A DNA stretch of 64,000 bases from Clostridiales bacterium. GTDB lineage: Bacteria; Bacillota; Clostridia; Saccharofermentanales; Saccharofermentanaceae. The stretch spans positions 1-64,000 of the forward strand of contig JAFRST010000053.1 of the NCBI GenBank assembly GCA_017427465.1. The letters run 5' to 3'. Under the pieces are notes generated by a model. The model was not told where the DNA came from. It did no database searches and saw only the letters and a list, made by a program, of their open reading frames with translations. How positions within the stretch are numbered: position 1 is the first letter of the stretch; each line of letters begins with the position of its first letter. Shown here one piece after another: positions 8,793 through 18,339 of this stretch. The translations under genes and the position numbers were made by a program.

Positions 8793-9749
8793 TTATTTCT
8801 CTGCGTTGTCAGAAGAGGGGGCACCGAGCCGGATAACATCGTCTGCCTTCGGCTTCGGAGGCGGCATGGGAATGGCCTCGTCAGACTTCGGCTTGGGAGC
8901 GCCGAGCGGGATAGATTCATCGCTCCTGGGCTTAGCCTCTTCCTTCTTGGTTCCTGCCTCAAGAGCTTCGGGCTTCCCTCTTTCCGGTGCTTCAACTCCG
9001 AGGTGGACAGGTCTTACGGGTGCTCTGACACCTACACGTCTGGGAGCAGTGCCTTCACTGATCGTGGGCTTCTCCTCAGGTTCTGAAGGCGGCATCTTGA
9101 TAGTCTCGTCAGGCTGTCTGACCGGAGCGTTCTTGCGTGTGATCTCGGCAGGAGTCTGTGCCGTTACGGGCGCTGTAATAACAGTGCCGAGAACTTCCGG
9201 CTTCTCAGGTGCCTTGGATGTGGTGGGCGCCGAATGAGATGTAGTCATAGGGTTAAGCTGCTCTGACAGATAAGCGATCCTGTAGAAGCGGATGATCCTG
9301 AATATTATCGGCCAGAAGATGGCAACCGGCAGGATCCAGTAAACGACTTTGGATGCGGCGGTATCTCCGATGAGCTTGGAAAGCGCTGCGAAAGGCGCCT
9401 GCATTACGTTGTAGATCGTTCTTAAGACGAGCGCTCCCAGGATAGACGAGAGCTTGGCATTGTCACCCTTGATGAGCTCTTGTGCAGGATAAAACCATAA
9501 CGGCAGGTATGCCATAAGGCCGTATGCGGCAAGGCCCCAGTTGACCCATTCTTTTTTCTTAAATGCCGCGAAAAAAGGAAGGAAGAATACGAAGAACAGC
9601 GTATAGAGAACGCTCATGAAGCGCTCAAACAAAGAGAAGTCTCTGGGAATGACCGCATCGTATGTGAAATAGAGCGGGCTGAAACATACGAACGTCAGTG
9701 CGCCCGCGATGAGTCCCAAGAATACGCATGTGAAGTAATCTCTTCTCAT
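8793..9749 (-). CDS. Membrane protein with proline-rich charged tail, function unknown
   Basis: 318 residues. The first 180 hold about five hydrophobic segments; from about residue 185 on the chain is soluble, rich in Pro, Glu and Lys, and ends in imperfect repeats around IPLGAPKPKSDEAIPMPPPK. I recognise no family. The tail looks disordered and could be a protein-interaction or cell-wall-spanning segment. Same strand as the hemolysin III gene, about 100 bp upstream of it, so the two may be cotranscribed. Confidence 0.7.
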   Translation of the reverse strand: MRRDYFTCVFLGLIAGALTFVCFSPLYFTYDAVIPRDFSLFERFMSVLYTLFFVFFLPFFAAFKKKEWVNWGLAAYGLMAYLPLWFYPAQELIKGDNAKLSSILGALVLRTIYNVMQAPFAALSKLIGDTAASKVVYWILPVAIFWPIIFRIIRFYRIAYLSEQLNPMTTSHSAPTTSKAPEKPEVLGTVITAPVTAQTPAEITRKNAPVRQPDETIKMPPSEPEEKPTISEGTAPRRVGVRAPVRPVHLGVEAPERGKPEALEAGTKKEEAKPRSDESIPLGAPKPKSDEAIPMPPPKPKADDVIRLGAPSSDNAEK

Positions 9750-9909
9750 ATATCCCCTTGCAGTGTGTATGTCGGAGGCCGTGCATCTGAGGGCACAAAA
9801 CCGACACTATTTTAATACAAAATACTTTGTTTATAAAATGCCGCATGAAGAATTGCTTTATTTCGCATTCCGGGGCCCTGCTGTCATAGAGCCGGAAAGG
9901 CCGTAGTGA

Positions 9910-9915
9910 TATAAT
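9910..9915 (+). promoter_or_regulatory. Extended -10 promoter of the lipoprotein gene
   Basis: TATAAT at 9910-9915 preceded by TG one base upstream (extended -10); no good -35. About 60 bp before the start at 9975. Confidence 0.5.
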
Positions 9916-9974
9916 GTCAGGTATATTTAAGGTGTGTCTTTCGACTGCATTTCCGCAGTTAAGAAGGAGGGTTT

Positions 9975-11225
9975 ATGAAGAAGTTTCTTTCCACTGTCTC
10001 GGTCGTTCTTTCCATCAGTATTCTCATGTCTTTAGGCGGATGCGCCATATCAAGCAGAAGGCGTGCCGAGAATAACGGCGGCAGCTCCAGAAGTTCGAAG
10101 AATAAAGATGATGAGGATTACCTGAGCAAAGCAAAGCAGCTTGACGACGATACTGTTTCAGATATCGAATCTTCGGCAGCATCAGTCTTCAAAGATGAAG
10201 TCATGTCAAGCTGGGGAGCCGGAGAAGAGCTCGAATCCCTGACATATGTAGGCAATTATCTGCTCATATCAAGAGATGAAGATGAGACCGACGAGCATAA
10301 CCGCCTTTACATGGTCTATAAGGTCAGGGTTCACCTTACCGCTTCAAGCGGCGGCGAGAGCTCTGACGAGGTTCACGATTATTTCTGGTATGTGCGCTAT
10401 GACGATCTGACTATCGATGAGGATGACGAAGTCGATTACGATAAACGTCATTACGAGACGCCGGAAGATAAGGTTGCTTTCAGTTCCGGCTCGAATTGGA
10501 CGAATTACGGTTATGCCAGCCTTGACGATCTGTACGACGCGGTCGTAACGGAGAATGAAGATGATTTCAAGTGCACCGAGAACATTGATAAGAGCCTGAC
10601 AGCAGGCCCTACCGTTACTCCTACACCTACTTCGACACCTACGCCTTCTCCTACGCCCACACCTGACCCTACACAGTACGATCCTTACCAGATGAAGTGC
10701 ATAGACGTAACAGCATCCGCTTACTACATCCAGGGCGAGGGTACTTCGAGCGAGAAGCCTCACTATCCGAGCTATGCGGCAGACGATGACATGAAGACAG
10801 CATGGAACGTCAGGGCCCATGTCGAGAACGGCGAAAAGGTAACGACAAGAGGCGTCGGCGAATGGATCGAATTCTCATTCGAACCCGGCACATATCTGCA
10901 GTCCGTAGTTATTCATCCCGGCTTCGTTTACGGTTCGGGCGACAGCGTACACAGATTCGAGAGGAACTACGCTCCTACAAAGCTCCTCATCACGGCAGGC
11001 GGCCAGTCCTTCGAGGTAGATCTCGGCGATTACGCTTACGATGTAGAGAAGGCGCTGTCCGGATACTTATTTGAATTCCCGGGCTGGGTCAAGCTCACAG
11101 ACGGCAAGATCAGGATCACGATACTTGAATCCCGCAACATCTATGCTGAGAAGGGCTACGACGGACCCTGGGATGACTGCTGCATCTCGGAGATCAAGTT
11201 CTGGGGTATCGCTCCCCTCAACTAA
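9975..11225 (+). CDS. Lipoprotein with C-terminal discoidin-like domain
   Basis: 416 residues. Signal peptide with lipobox SLGGC (C23), a Ser/Asp/Glu-rich region, a soluble domain to about residue 205, a Thr-Pro linker (PTPTSTPTPSPTPTP) and a C-terminal beta-sandwich of the discoidin/NADase-type glycan-binding kind (YPSYAADDDMKTAWNV, GVGEWIEFSF, LQSVVIHPGF). Expected to be anchored outside the membrane and to bind carbohydrate. Strong ribosome site AAGAAGGAGGG. Single gene with its own terminator. Confidence 0.78.
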   Translation: MKKFLSTVSVVLSISILMSLGGCAISSRRRAENNGGSSRSSKNKDDEDYLSKAKQLDDDTVSDIESSAASVFKDEVMSSWGAGEELESLTYVGNYLLISRDEDETDEHNRLYMVYKVRVHLTASSGGESSDEVHDYFWYVRYDDLTIDEDDEVDYDKRHYETPEDKVAFSSGSNWTNYGYASLDDLYDAVVTENEDDFKCTENIDKSLTAGPTVTPTPTSTPTPSPTPTPDPTQYDPYQMKCIDVTASAYYIQGEGTSSEKPHYPSYAADDDMKTAWNVRAHVENGEKVTTRGVGEWIEFSFEPGTYLQSVVIHPGFVYGSGDSVHRFERNYAPTKLLITAGGQSFEVDLGDYAYDVEKALSGYLFEFPGWVKLTDGKIRITILESRNIYAEKGYDGPWDDCCISEIKFWGIAPLN

Positions 11226-11246
11226 ACATAGTTACTTAGAAAACAT

Positions 11247-11277
11247 AAGACCGGTCCGATCAACGGGCCGGTCTTTT
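11247..11277 (+). terminator. Intrinsic terminator after the lipoprotein gene
   Basis: 11-bp stem AAGACCGGTCC / GGGCCGGTCTT with a 7-base loop, then T residues. Confidence 0.85.
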
Positions 11278-11332
11278 AATTGTTGTTTTCGGGCTTCAAA
11301 AGAGTCTCTTAGTTAGCCACTGAGCCTGTCCT

Positions 11333-14146
11333 TTATTCCGGCTGTCCCTCAATGCCTTCAAAAGGCTTGATATACCTGACTTTGAGAGTCTTGATCGTCA
11401 TTCCGCCGGACTGGAAATGAGCACGGAAAACACAGTTCTTGGAATACATCATGCAGTCCACCTTCTTTGAGACGGGCTCACCGTTCGTGCCGTTCCATGT
11501 GACAACGGCAAAAGGAATGCTCGTGACATAAAGCGTCATCGGGATCTGTGCAAGCTCTCCCAGACTGGAATAGCCGGTGAACTCAAGCTCGATAAAACCT
11601 GACCTCAGGCTGGTGATTCCGAATACGAAGTCCTGGCCTCTGGAAGTCTTCACATTGCACTCGATCTCCACCTCGTCATCTAAGGTGTAGAAGACATCTG
11701 AATCGACTTCAACGTCATCGTCTTTGAACGGACTGTCGATGTGCTCGATCGTGATCTCCTTGCCTTCAATGCGGTCCATAGCGGGAGTGTTCATCGCAAA
11801 CTCAAGGATATTCTTTGCGTTCCTCTGAAGCTCTGCCCTGGTTATGCGTGAGCCGTCGCCTTCGGTGAGTTCCTTGTAGCAGTCGGTCTCATTGAGGTTC
11901 TCCTTTTCGACGCTTGTACAGACCATGTAAACATCGTTCTGCGATCTTGCCATAACGGAATGATCTTCTAAAGAATACTCTTCAGATCTAATGCCGTCCT
12001 TGTTGATGTATGCCCACCAGTCGGTCATGACGAGACCCTTAAAGCCCCACTGTTCTCTCAAGACCATGGTGTTCTGGTCGTAGTGGTTAGCGCTGTAGAT
12101 GCCGTTGATCATGTTGTAGCTGGTCATGACGCATCTTGCGCCTGCTTCCCTGATCGCAATCTCAAAAGCAGGAAGGTAGATCTCGCGGAGCGCCCTGGAT
12201 GATACGACGGAGCTCATCTCGCGTCTCTTTGTCTCGCGGTTATTAGCGCAGAAGTGCTTGATAACGGGCGTTACGCCGTTCTTCTCAAGAGCTCTTACCT
12301 GGGCAGCAGCCATGAGTCCCGTAAGGAGCGGATCTTCGGAGAAATACTCGAAGTTGCGTCCGTTAAGGGGATGTCTGTGGATATTGATGCCGGGGCCCAG
12401 GAGTGCGTCGATCTTGTTGGAGATCATCTCGATGCCAAGGTATGTGTAGAGCTCTTCTACGGCATCGACATCGAATGTCGAAGCAAGACATGTACCGTTG
12501 GGAAGAGAAAAGGCTTTCTTGCCCGAATCGAGTCTCATGCCTGAAGGACCGTCCGTGCAGCAGAGCGTGGGAACGCCCATTGCCTTAAGCTCTTTTGTGA
12601 TGCCTCCGAACGCTGCAGCCGTACCGATCGTAACTTTGGGGCTGCCCATTCCCTCACCTCTGATAATGAGGGAGAGGTCTTCGTCCGTGAGCTGCGCGAC
12701 GAACTCATCGAGAGTATTCTTGCCGCTCTTAACGTCTGCCAGCTTGATGCCCTTATCGCCTGTCTGAATGATCTCGGGAGCGACCCTGTCCATTCTGGAT
12801 TCAAGGTAATTAACGGTCTCAAGAGGTGTGTCCTCTTCGCCCTTTGTATATGTGCCGTCACCGTTAGGGATTGCGGTCATGCGCTTGAACGGTTTAACGG
12901 GCGCTAATGCGCAGCTGACTTCTTCGAGGAGCCTGTCTTCAGCCAAGTCGAACGAACCGATCTTTTCAGCCGAGATAAAATCGCTTCCGAGGAAGAATTC
13001 GTATGTGCCCTTTTCGAGTACAAAACCCGTCGTGCCAAGACCCGTTCTGCCGTCGTCATCAAAGGACGCGAATCTTCTTACGGGAGCAGTAATCTTAACT
13101 GTCTCTTCGCTTCCTTCGGGGATCGCGCCGGTCTTCGTAAATCCGGCCAAAACCCTTGAAGGCTTCGAGAGCTTTCCGTCGGGCGCCTTGCAGTAGAGCA
13201 TGACAGCCTTCTTGCCTGAGCAACGGCCTGTGTTCCTGACGGTTACGCTTACCGTAACTGTGTCGTCTGCGAAATCAAATGTCTTATCCGCGAGCTCAAA
13301 ATCCGTATATGACAGACCTGCACCGAAAGGATAAACGACAGCATCTTTTGCGAATGTTGAGAAGTATCTGTAGCCTACGAAAATATCATCCTGATAGATA
13401 TCCTCGTGAATGTCCCTGTTGCCGAAATTAGCCGATGAAGCATAGTCATCCAGTGACTTTGCGATCGTGTCGGGAAGGCATCCCGAAGGAGAGACCTTGC
13501 CTGATAAAACGCGTGCGACGCTGATGCCTCCGGTCATGCCGGCCTGCCATACGTAGAGCACGCTCTTGATGTCATATTTTGCGACAAAAGACATATCGAT
13601 AACGTTGCCGACATTAAGGAGAACAACTGTGTTAGCAAATGCGGAAGATACGCTCGCAAGCATCTCTTCTTCGCTGTCGCTCAAATAGTAAGCGCCCTTC
13701 TCCGCGGAGTTGTCGCGGTCCTCGCCTGCGGTCCTCGCGATTATGATAACAGCGACGTCGTTGCGTGCTGCAAGAGTCTTTGCCAAGTCTTCTGCCACAG
13801 GCATCTCGGGCTGGGACCATGCCTCCTTGCCCCACCCGAGACCTGCGTCAATAGGATTTTCTTCGTCCCACTTGTCATAAATGTCCATGAGCTCAGAATC
13901 GAGCGTGATGTCAGGACATTCCGCAAGTCCCTCTCTGATGTCCGTGACATGGTTAACATTGACCATGCCGCCGGAACCCGTACCTGACTTGTAATAGTGG
14001 GTCTGCATCCTTCCGAAGAGAGCAACACGGGAGCCTTTTTTAAGAGGCAATATATTACCCTTGTTCTCAAGCATAACGATGCCTTCACAAGCAGCCTTGA
14101 TGGCTGCCTCTGTGTAATCGTTCCAGTTAAGGATCAACTTGTTCAT
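11333..14146 (-). CDS. Glycoside hydrolase family 3 beta-glucosidase, domain-inverted
   Basis: 937 residues. The GH3 C-terminal (alpha/beta sandwich) domain and an FnIII-like domain come first (about residues 1-420), and the catalytic GH3 N-terminal barrel follows (about 480-790). The nucleophile region GLVMTDWW places the catalytic Asp at 709 by count; KHFCANN and NGRNFEYFSEDP are family motifs. A final 140-residue beta-rich segment may be an accessory module. Inverted GH3 enzymes are known from rumen Butyrivibrio and Ruminococcus. No signal peptide, so probably cytoplasmic cleavage of imported oligosaccharides. GGAGG supports the start. Specificity is not deducible. Confidence 0.88.
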   Translation of the reverse strand: MNKLILNWNDYTEAAIKAACEGIVMLENKGNILPLKKGSRVALFGRMQTHYYKSGTGSGGMVNVNHVTDIREGLAECPDITLDSELMDIYDKWDEENPIDAGLGWGKEAWSQPEMPVAEDLAKTLAARNDVAVIIIARTAGEDRDNSAEKGAYYLSDSEEEMLASVSSAFANTVVLLNVGNVIDMSFVAKYDIKSVLYVWQAGMTGGISVARVLSGKVSPSGCLPDTIAKSLDDYASSANFGNRDIHEDIYQDDIFVGYRYFSTFAKDAVVYPFGAGLSYTDFELADKTFDFADDTVTVSVTVRNTGRCSGKKAVMLYCKAPDGKLSKPSRVLAGFTKTGAIPEGSEETVKITAPVRRFASFDDDGRTGLGTTGFVLEKGTYEFFLGSDFISAEKIGSFDLAEDRLLEEVSCALAPVKPFKRMTAIPNGDGTYTKGEEDTPLETVNYLESRMDRVAPEIIQTGDKGIKLADVKSGKNTLDEFVAQLTDEDLSLIIRGEGMGSPKVTIGTAAAFGGITKELKAMGVPTLCCTDGPSGMRLDSGKKAFSLPNGTCLASTFDVDAVEELYTYLGIEMISNKIDALLGPGINIHRHPLNGRNFEYFSEDPLLTGLMAAAQVRALEKNGVTPVIKHFCANNRETKRREMSSVVSSRALREIYLPAFEIAIREAGARCVMTSYNMINGIYSANHYDQNTMVLREQWGFKGLVMTDWWAYINKDGIRSEEYSLEDHSVMARSQNDVYMVCTSVEKENLNETDCYKELTEGDGSRITRAELQRNAKNILEFAMNTPAMDRIEGKEITIEHIDSPFKDDDVEVDSDVFYTLDDEVEIECNVKTSRGQDFVFGITSLRSGFIELEFTGYSSLGELAQIPMTLYVTSIPFAVVTWNGTNGEPVSKKVDCMMYSKNCVFRAHFQSGGMTIKTLKVRYIKPFEGIEGQPE

Positions 14147-14256
14147 CTTATGAAACCTCCGTGTGCGGAAATGTCTCTTCTATTCCGTCTGTAACATTGA
14201 ATATACAGTAATTTGCAGGCGGCTGCTCATATATTACCCGCATTTATAGCGCTTTT

Positions 14257-14288
14257 CTTGTTTTTGATAGCAACAGGTTGTAAACAAG
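14257..14288. promoter_or_regulatory. Inverted repeat between the divergent GH3 and MATE genes
   Basis: CTTGTTT at 14257-14263 and AAACAAG at 14282-14288 with an 18-bp gap in the 267-bp divergent promoter region. It could be an operator for the GH3 gene; no regulator gene lies nearby. Confidence 0.3.
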
Positions 14289-14376
14289 AAATTAACTTTA
14301 TTTTCCACCTTTCCAGTCAGCCTGTATTGTTATAGAATTACAAAGTTTGTGATATTAAACAGGCGCTATTAAGTTT

Positions 14377-14382
14377 TATAAT
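14377..14382 (+). promoter_or_regulatory. -10 element of the MATE gene promoter
   Basis: Perfect TATAAT at 14377-14382; the -35 is weak. An in-frame ATG at 14381 overlaps this hexamer and so cannot be the start, which supports the start at 14414. Confidence 0.5.
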
Positions 14383-14413
14383 GTGCGCGATTTCAATTAT
14401 TTCGAAGGTTGGT

Positions 14414-15838
14414 ATGGCAGCGAAAAGAACCGACACAGACATGACAAAGGGCTCCCCGATGTCGATAATCTTCAAGTTCACGATGATGCTCCTGTTAGGC
14501 AACATTGCCCAGCAGCTCTATAACATCGTGGACACCCTTATCGTCGGCAGATTCGTTAACCCCGAAGCTCTCGCCGCTGTCGGCTCTACCGGCACCATCA
14601 TGTTCCTCATGTTCGGCACATCGAACGGCATGGTCGCAGGCTTTTCCATCGTCACGAGCCAGAGATACGGCGCGGGTGACCCCAAGGGCGTAAAAGCTTC
14701 CGTCACCAACGGATTCTTTTTGTCCACGATCATCGCCGCGTTCATAACGGTCTTAGGCCTTTTGTTCATGCGCCCGCTGCTGGTGCTCATGAACACGCCG
14801 GCGGATATTTTCGATTACGCGTTAACATACATATCAACGATCTGCGCAGGCATCGTCTGCGTCATCATGTACAACTACTGCGCTTCACTGATGAGGGCCG
14901 TCGGCAACAGCAAGATGCCTCTCATATTCCTTCTGTGCTCTGCCGGCACCAACATCCTTTTAGACCTTCTCTTCATTATCAACTTCGGCATGGGCACATT
15001 CGGCGCAGCCCTTGCAACGGTTATCTCTCAGGGCCTTGCGGTCGTGCCGTGCATTATCTATATCTATAAGAGAATGCCTGCCTTAAGGCCTGACAGATCA
15101 GACTGGAAGCTCAACCGCGCGATCATCAAAGAGCAGCTCCGCTACGGTATCCCGATGTCGATCCAGTACGGCATCACGGCTTCGGGTACGGTCATCATGC
15201 AGAGTGCATTCAACACTTTCGATTCCATCGCAGTCGGCGCCATCACTGCCGCAAGCAAGTTCCAGGGCATCATCACCCAGGGCATGTTCACCGTCGGTCA
15301 GACAATGGCTGCTTACGCCGGCCAGAATTACGGAGCCCGCAACATGAAGAGGATCAAGGACGGCGTAAAAGCCGCACTCAAGATCTACATCGTTTATTCT
15401 GTGATCGCAGCCCTCATTGCGATCTTTGTTATCCCGAAGTTCCTGTGGATCTTCTTTGATTCCGACGTGGACGTGTCTTTGTACATTCCGTGGGCAATGC
15501 CTTATCTCATTGAGCTTGCGGTATGCTACTTCTTCCTCGCCATGATCTTCATCTACAGGCACACGATCCAGTCCGTCGGCTACGCGAGCCTCGCCATGGT
15601 CCTCGGCTTTGTCGAGCTCGGTGCCCGCATGATCACTTCTTTCTACTCGATCGCAGTCCATAATTACTACATCGCAGTCGCTTCCGACCCGTTCGCATGG
15701 ATCGCCGCAGCCGTCGCCTGCGTCATCATCGCCCGCGTGATCTTCAAGAAGATCGAGAAAAAGTGGGCTGACGAGGATAAAGCAAGGGCTGAAAACAAGG
15801 AAATGAATAACCTGGGGGTAAGCCGGGAAGATAACTGA
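14414..15838 (+). CDS. MATE family multidrug/Na+ antiporter
   Basis: 474 residues, about twelve hydrophobic segments in two related halves (QLYNIVDTLIVGRF in the first; MFTVGQTMAAYAGQNYGARN in the second), typical of MATE/NorM exporters that expel cationic drugs against Na+ or H+. The start at 14414 has GAAGG upstream; the longer frame begins inside the -10 box. Stands alone, convergent with the aldolase gene. Substrate unknown. Confidence 0.88.
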   Translation: MAAKRTDTDMTKGSPMSIIFKFTMMLLLGNIAQQLYNIVDTLIVGRFVNPEALAAVGSTGTIMFLMFGTSNGMVAGFSIVTSQRYGAGDPKGVKASVTNGFFLSTIIAAFITVLGLLFMRPLLVLMNTPADIFDYALTYISTICAGIVCVIMYNYCASLMRAVGNSKMPLIFLLCSAGTNILLDLLFIINFGMGTFGAALATVISQGLAVVPCIIYIYKRMPALRPDRSDWKLNRAIIKEQLRYGIPMSIQYGITASGTVIMQSAFNTFDSIAVGAITAASKFQGIITQGMFTVGQTMAAYAGQNYGARNMKRIKDGVKAALKIYIVYSVIAALIAIFVIPKFLWIFFDSDVDVSLYIPWAMPYLIELAVCYFFLAMIFIYRHTIQSVGYASLAMVLGFVELGARMITSFYSIAVHNYYIAVASDPFAWIAAAVACVIIARVIFKKIEKKWADEDKARAENKEMNNLGVSREDN

Positions 15839-15885
15839 CAGGACCCGGGCAAAACTGCAAAGCACTATTTCCGGTATTACAAATC

Positions 15886-15913
15886 AAAAAAGAGATGCCC
15901 TTTCGGACATCTC
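15886..15913 (-). terminator. Terminator of the aldolase gene
   Basis: Minus-strand GAGATG / CATCTC stem with further inner pairs, then six T residues, 32 bp after the fba stop. It may also stop the convergent MATE transcript. Confidence 0.75.
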
Positions 15914-15944
15914 CTTTATCGGTTTTAAGTTAACTGACTTAGGA

Positions 15945-16913
15945 TCAAGCCTTACCGTCTGAACCGAGAACGTACTTAATCTTGTGAGCAACCATGTCCT
16001 TAACAGCCTGACGAGCGGGCTTAAGGTACTGACGGGGATCGAAGTGATCCGGGTGCTCAACGAAGTACTTACGGATGTTAGCTGTCATAGCAAGACGGAT
16101 ATCGGAGTCGATGTTGATCTTGCATACAGCGAGTGTAGCTGCCTTACGGAGCTGCTCTTCAGGGATACCAACTGCATCAGGCATATTTCCGCCGTACTGG
16201 TTAACCATCTTAACGAACTCCTGAGGTACGGAAGAAGAACCGTGGAGAACGATCGGGAAGCCCGGAAGTCTCTTGATGCACTCTTCAAGAACGTCGAAAC
16301 GGAGCGGCGGAGGTACGAGGATGCCTTCTGCATTTCTTGTGCACTGAGCTGCTGTGAACTTGTAAGCACCGTGAGAAGTACCGATAGCGATAGCGAGTGA
16401 GTCGCATCCTGTTCTGGAAACGAATTCCTCAACCTCTTCAGGTCTTGTGTAGCTCTCGTGGCCTGACTCTACGACAACCTCATCCTCGATACCGGCGAGT
16501 GTTCCGAGCTCAGCCTCAACAACTACGCCGTGGTCGTGAGCATACTCAACAACCTGCTTTGTGAGGGCGATGTTCTCTTCGAAAGGCTTTGAAGAAGCGT
16601 CGATCATGACGGATGTGAAGCCGCCGTCGATGCATGACTTACAAAGCTCGAATGTATCGCCGTGGTCAAGGTGAAGTGCGATCGGGATCTCAGGGTTCTC
16701 GATGACAGCTGCCTCAACGAGCTTTACGAGATATGTGTGATTAGCATAAGCTCTTGCGCCCTTGGAAACCTGAAGGATAACAGGGCTCTTGAGCTCGCCT
16801 GCTGCCTCTGTGATTCCCTGAACGATTTCCATGTTGTTAACGTTGAAAGCACCAACAGCATAACCGCCGTCATAAGCCTTCTTGAACATCTCGGTCGTTG
16901 TTACCAATGCCAT
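15945..16913 (-). CDS. fba: Class II fructose-1,6-bisphosphate aldolase
   Basis: 322 residues. Zinc-dependent glycolytic aldolase cleaving fructose 1,6-bisphosphate to dihydroxyacetone phosphate and glyceraldehyde 3-phosphate. Motifs: ALHLDHGDTFE (metal and catalytic residues), VEAELGTLAG, GTSHGAYKF, LHGSSSVP and INIDSD. Preceded by CCAGGAGGA and a promoter at 16950-16977. Single gene, probably strongly expressed. Confidence 0.96.
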   Translation of the reverse strand: MALVTTTEMFKKAYDGGYAVGAFNVNNMEIVQGITEAAGELKSPVILQVSKGARAYANHTYLVKLVEAAVIENPEIPIALHLDHGDTFELCKSCIDGGFTSVMIDASSKPFEENIALTKQVVEYAHDHGVVVEAELGTLAGIEDEVVVESGHESYTRPEEVEEFVSRTGCDSLAIAIGTSHGAYKFTAAQCTRNAEGILVPPPLRFDVLEECIKRLPGFPIVLHGSSSVPQEFVKMVNQYGGNMPDAVGIPEEQLRKAATLAVCKINIDSDIRLAMTANIRKYFVEHPDHFDPRQYLKPARQAVKDMVAHKIKYVLGSDGKA

Positions 16914-16949
16914 ATATATGTCCTCCTGGATATTTTTTATAACGTACTT

Positions 16950-16977
16950 ATCTTACAATCTTTTCGCCAAAACTCAA
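16950..16977 (-). promoter_or_regulatory. Probable fba promoter
   Basis: Minus strand TTGAGT (16977-16972), a 16-bp spacer and TAAGAT (16955-16950). Confidence 0.5.
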
Positions 16978-17094
16978 CCGCCAAATATGGGAAAGTCTGC
17001 GTAATTAACAGAAGATTTCCATATAAAAGGGGGCTTTTTTGCCAAATGATTTTCGTAAGGCGCGAAAACGGGTTAATTACGGCTAACTTTGCCG

Positions 17095-17130
17095 TCAAAA
17101 AACAGGCCGCCGGTAAATCCCGGAGGGCCT
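17095..17130 (-). terminator. Terminator of the zinc-ribbon gene
   Basis: Minus-strand stem AGGCC..CCGG / CCGG..GGCCT followed by six T residues, about 40 bp past the stop at 17168. Confidence 0.75.
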
Positions 17131-17167
17131 GCTTCACTTTTTCTTCGGAATCTTTAAGCGAAAATGC

Positions 17168-17449
17168 TTATTTCATAAGCTTCTCGCCGCACTTGAGGCA
17201 GAACACTGCTTCCTGGTCCTTGATCTCGGCGCCGCACTTGGGGCACTTAGTGATCGTACCGGTCTCTACGACATCAGCTTCCTTCATATCAGGCTTCTTG
17301 TCTTCTTCATCGTCGTCTCTGTCAGCCCACTCATTGGCCTCTTTGAAAGCGTAGTTGCTTGTCTTAACGATGGACTTGCCGAACTGCTTGAAAGCGCCGC
17401 CCATGTCCTTGCCTGTCTTCTTCCAAGAATCTTTAAGACTGTCACTCAT
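17168..17449 (-). CDS. Small protein with C-terminal zinc ribbon
   Basis: 93 residues. N-terminal basic/amphipathic stretch, an acidic centre (DRDDDEEDKK), and a C-terminal zinc ribbon with C69-x2-C72 and C84-x2-C87. Function unknown; such ribbons often occur on membrane-associated or regulatory proteins of Clostridia. Start supported by GGAGGAAT. Divergent from the unknown gene at 17631, with its own terminator. Confidence 0.7.
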   Translation of the reverse strand: MSDSLKDSWKKTGKDMGGAFKQFGKSIVKTSNYAFKEANEWADRDDDEEDKKPDMKEADVVETGTITKCPKCGAEIKDQEAVFCLKCGEKLMK

Positions 17450-17630
17450 AATCTATTCCTCCAATCTCTCATTTTGAGATTTACAACAAAAGAATAGTCA
17501 AGACAATTGACAAAATCAAGTCTGATACCCGAAAGAGCTTGGTTTTTTGACATCTGTTGACGAAGGTTGTCAAAAAAAGTACACTTTTCAAAGTTATAAA
17601 ATCAGTTCCCGCTTTATGGAGGTAAAGGAA

Positions 17631-18257
17631 ATGGATAATCAGATCACTTCGCTCGATGTAAACGAAGGCAGAAAAGTGGTCCCTTATGACAAGGACCGCA
17701 AGACGATCACTTTCTATGACACGTTCTTCGACATGAACGGAGATGTGGTTAAATACGATGACATCGCGGTAGTACAGTCGGCTGCCATGAATTCTTCTTC
17801 GATGATCTACTTCTATTTCAGCAATTCTTTCACATATAACTTCTGTTTCACGACATATGACGGCGTTAAGCATAACTTCAAGCGCCACGGTTACCAGGCT
17901 TACGGCATCGGATCTTACAGACGCATCAAGAAGGAGTTCGATGTAGTAGCTCAGCCTATGTACGACATCGTCTTCAGAAAAGTCGCAGACCGCCTTATCG
18001 ACAGGATCGCAAACGGCGCCTCAGTCAACATCTGCGGTCTTCAGATCACAAGGGACAGGATCATTTTAGAGAAAAAGAAGGAGACGATCGTCATCGACAG
18101 AAGCAACTTCGATCACGCTGCCAACAACAGCGGATACGCAGTCAGCTACGCACAGATATATTTGAAGGAAGTTAAGAAGCCCGTCTTCAGCTGCTCGCTC
18201 AATCTCGACAATGCGCGCCTTATCGTTCCGATCGCAAACTGCTTATTCGCGAACTGA
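17631..18257 (+). CDS. Unknown soluble protein, possibly PH-like fold
   Basis: 208 residues, no signal peptide or membrane segment. Alternating beta-like stretches (KTITFYDTFFDMNGDVVKYD, MIYFYFSNSFTYNFCF) resemble bacterial PH-like domains, which is a weak impression only. The ATG at 17631 is preferred over upstream starts because GGAGGTAAAGGAA precedes it. Followed by a strong terminator. Function not assigned. Confidence 0.6.
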   Translation: MDNQITSLDVNEGRKVVPYDKDRKTITFYDTFFDMNGDVVKYDDIAVVQSAAMNSSSMIYFYFSNSFTYNFCFTTYDGVKHNFKRHGYQAYGIGSYRRIKKEFDVVAQPMYDIVFRKVADRLIDRIANGASVNICGLQITRDRIILEKKKETIVIDRSNFDHAANNSGYAVSYAQIYLKEVKKPVFSCSLNLDNARLIVPIANCLFAN

Positions 18258-18279
18258 CATAGATCCAAAACAGAATACT

Positions 18280-18316
18280 ACGGCCGGCCTGCTTAATTGC
18301 AGAACCGGCCGTCTTT
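18280..18316 (+). terminator. Intrinsic terminator
   Basis: ACGGCCGG / CCGGCCGT stem with a 17-base loop, followed by CTTTT, after the gene at 17631. Confidence 0.8.
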
Positions 18317-18339
18317 TATTTGTGTTATCTGACAATATC

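Noticed and set aside
10344..10820. 158-codon minus-strand frame opposite the lipoprotein gene
   Set aside because: Arg/Cys/Val-rich shadow of the repetitive Thr-Pro and Asp-rich coding region.
15098..15865. 255-codon minus-strand frame opposite the MATE gene
   Set aside because: It is a shadow of the MATE coding sequence with no ribosome site and an unlikely composition.
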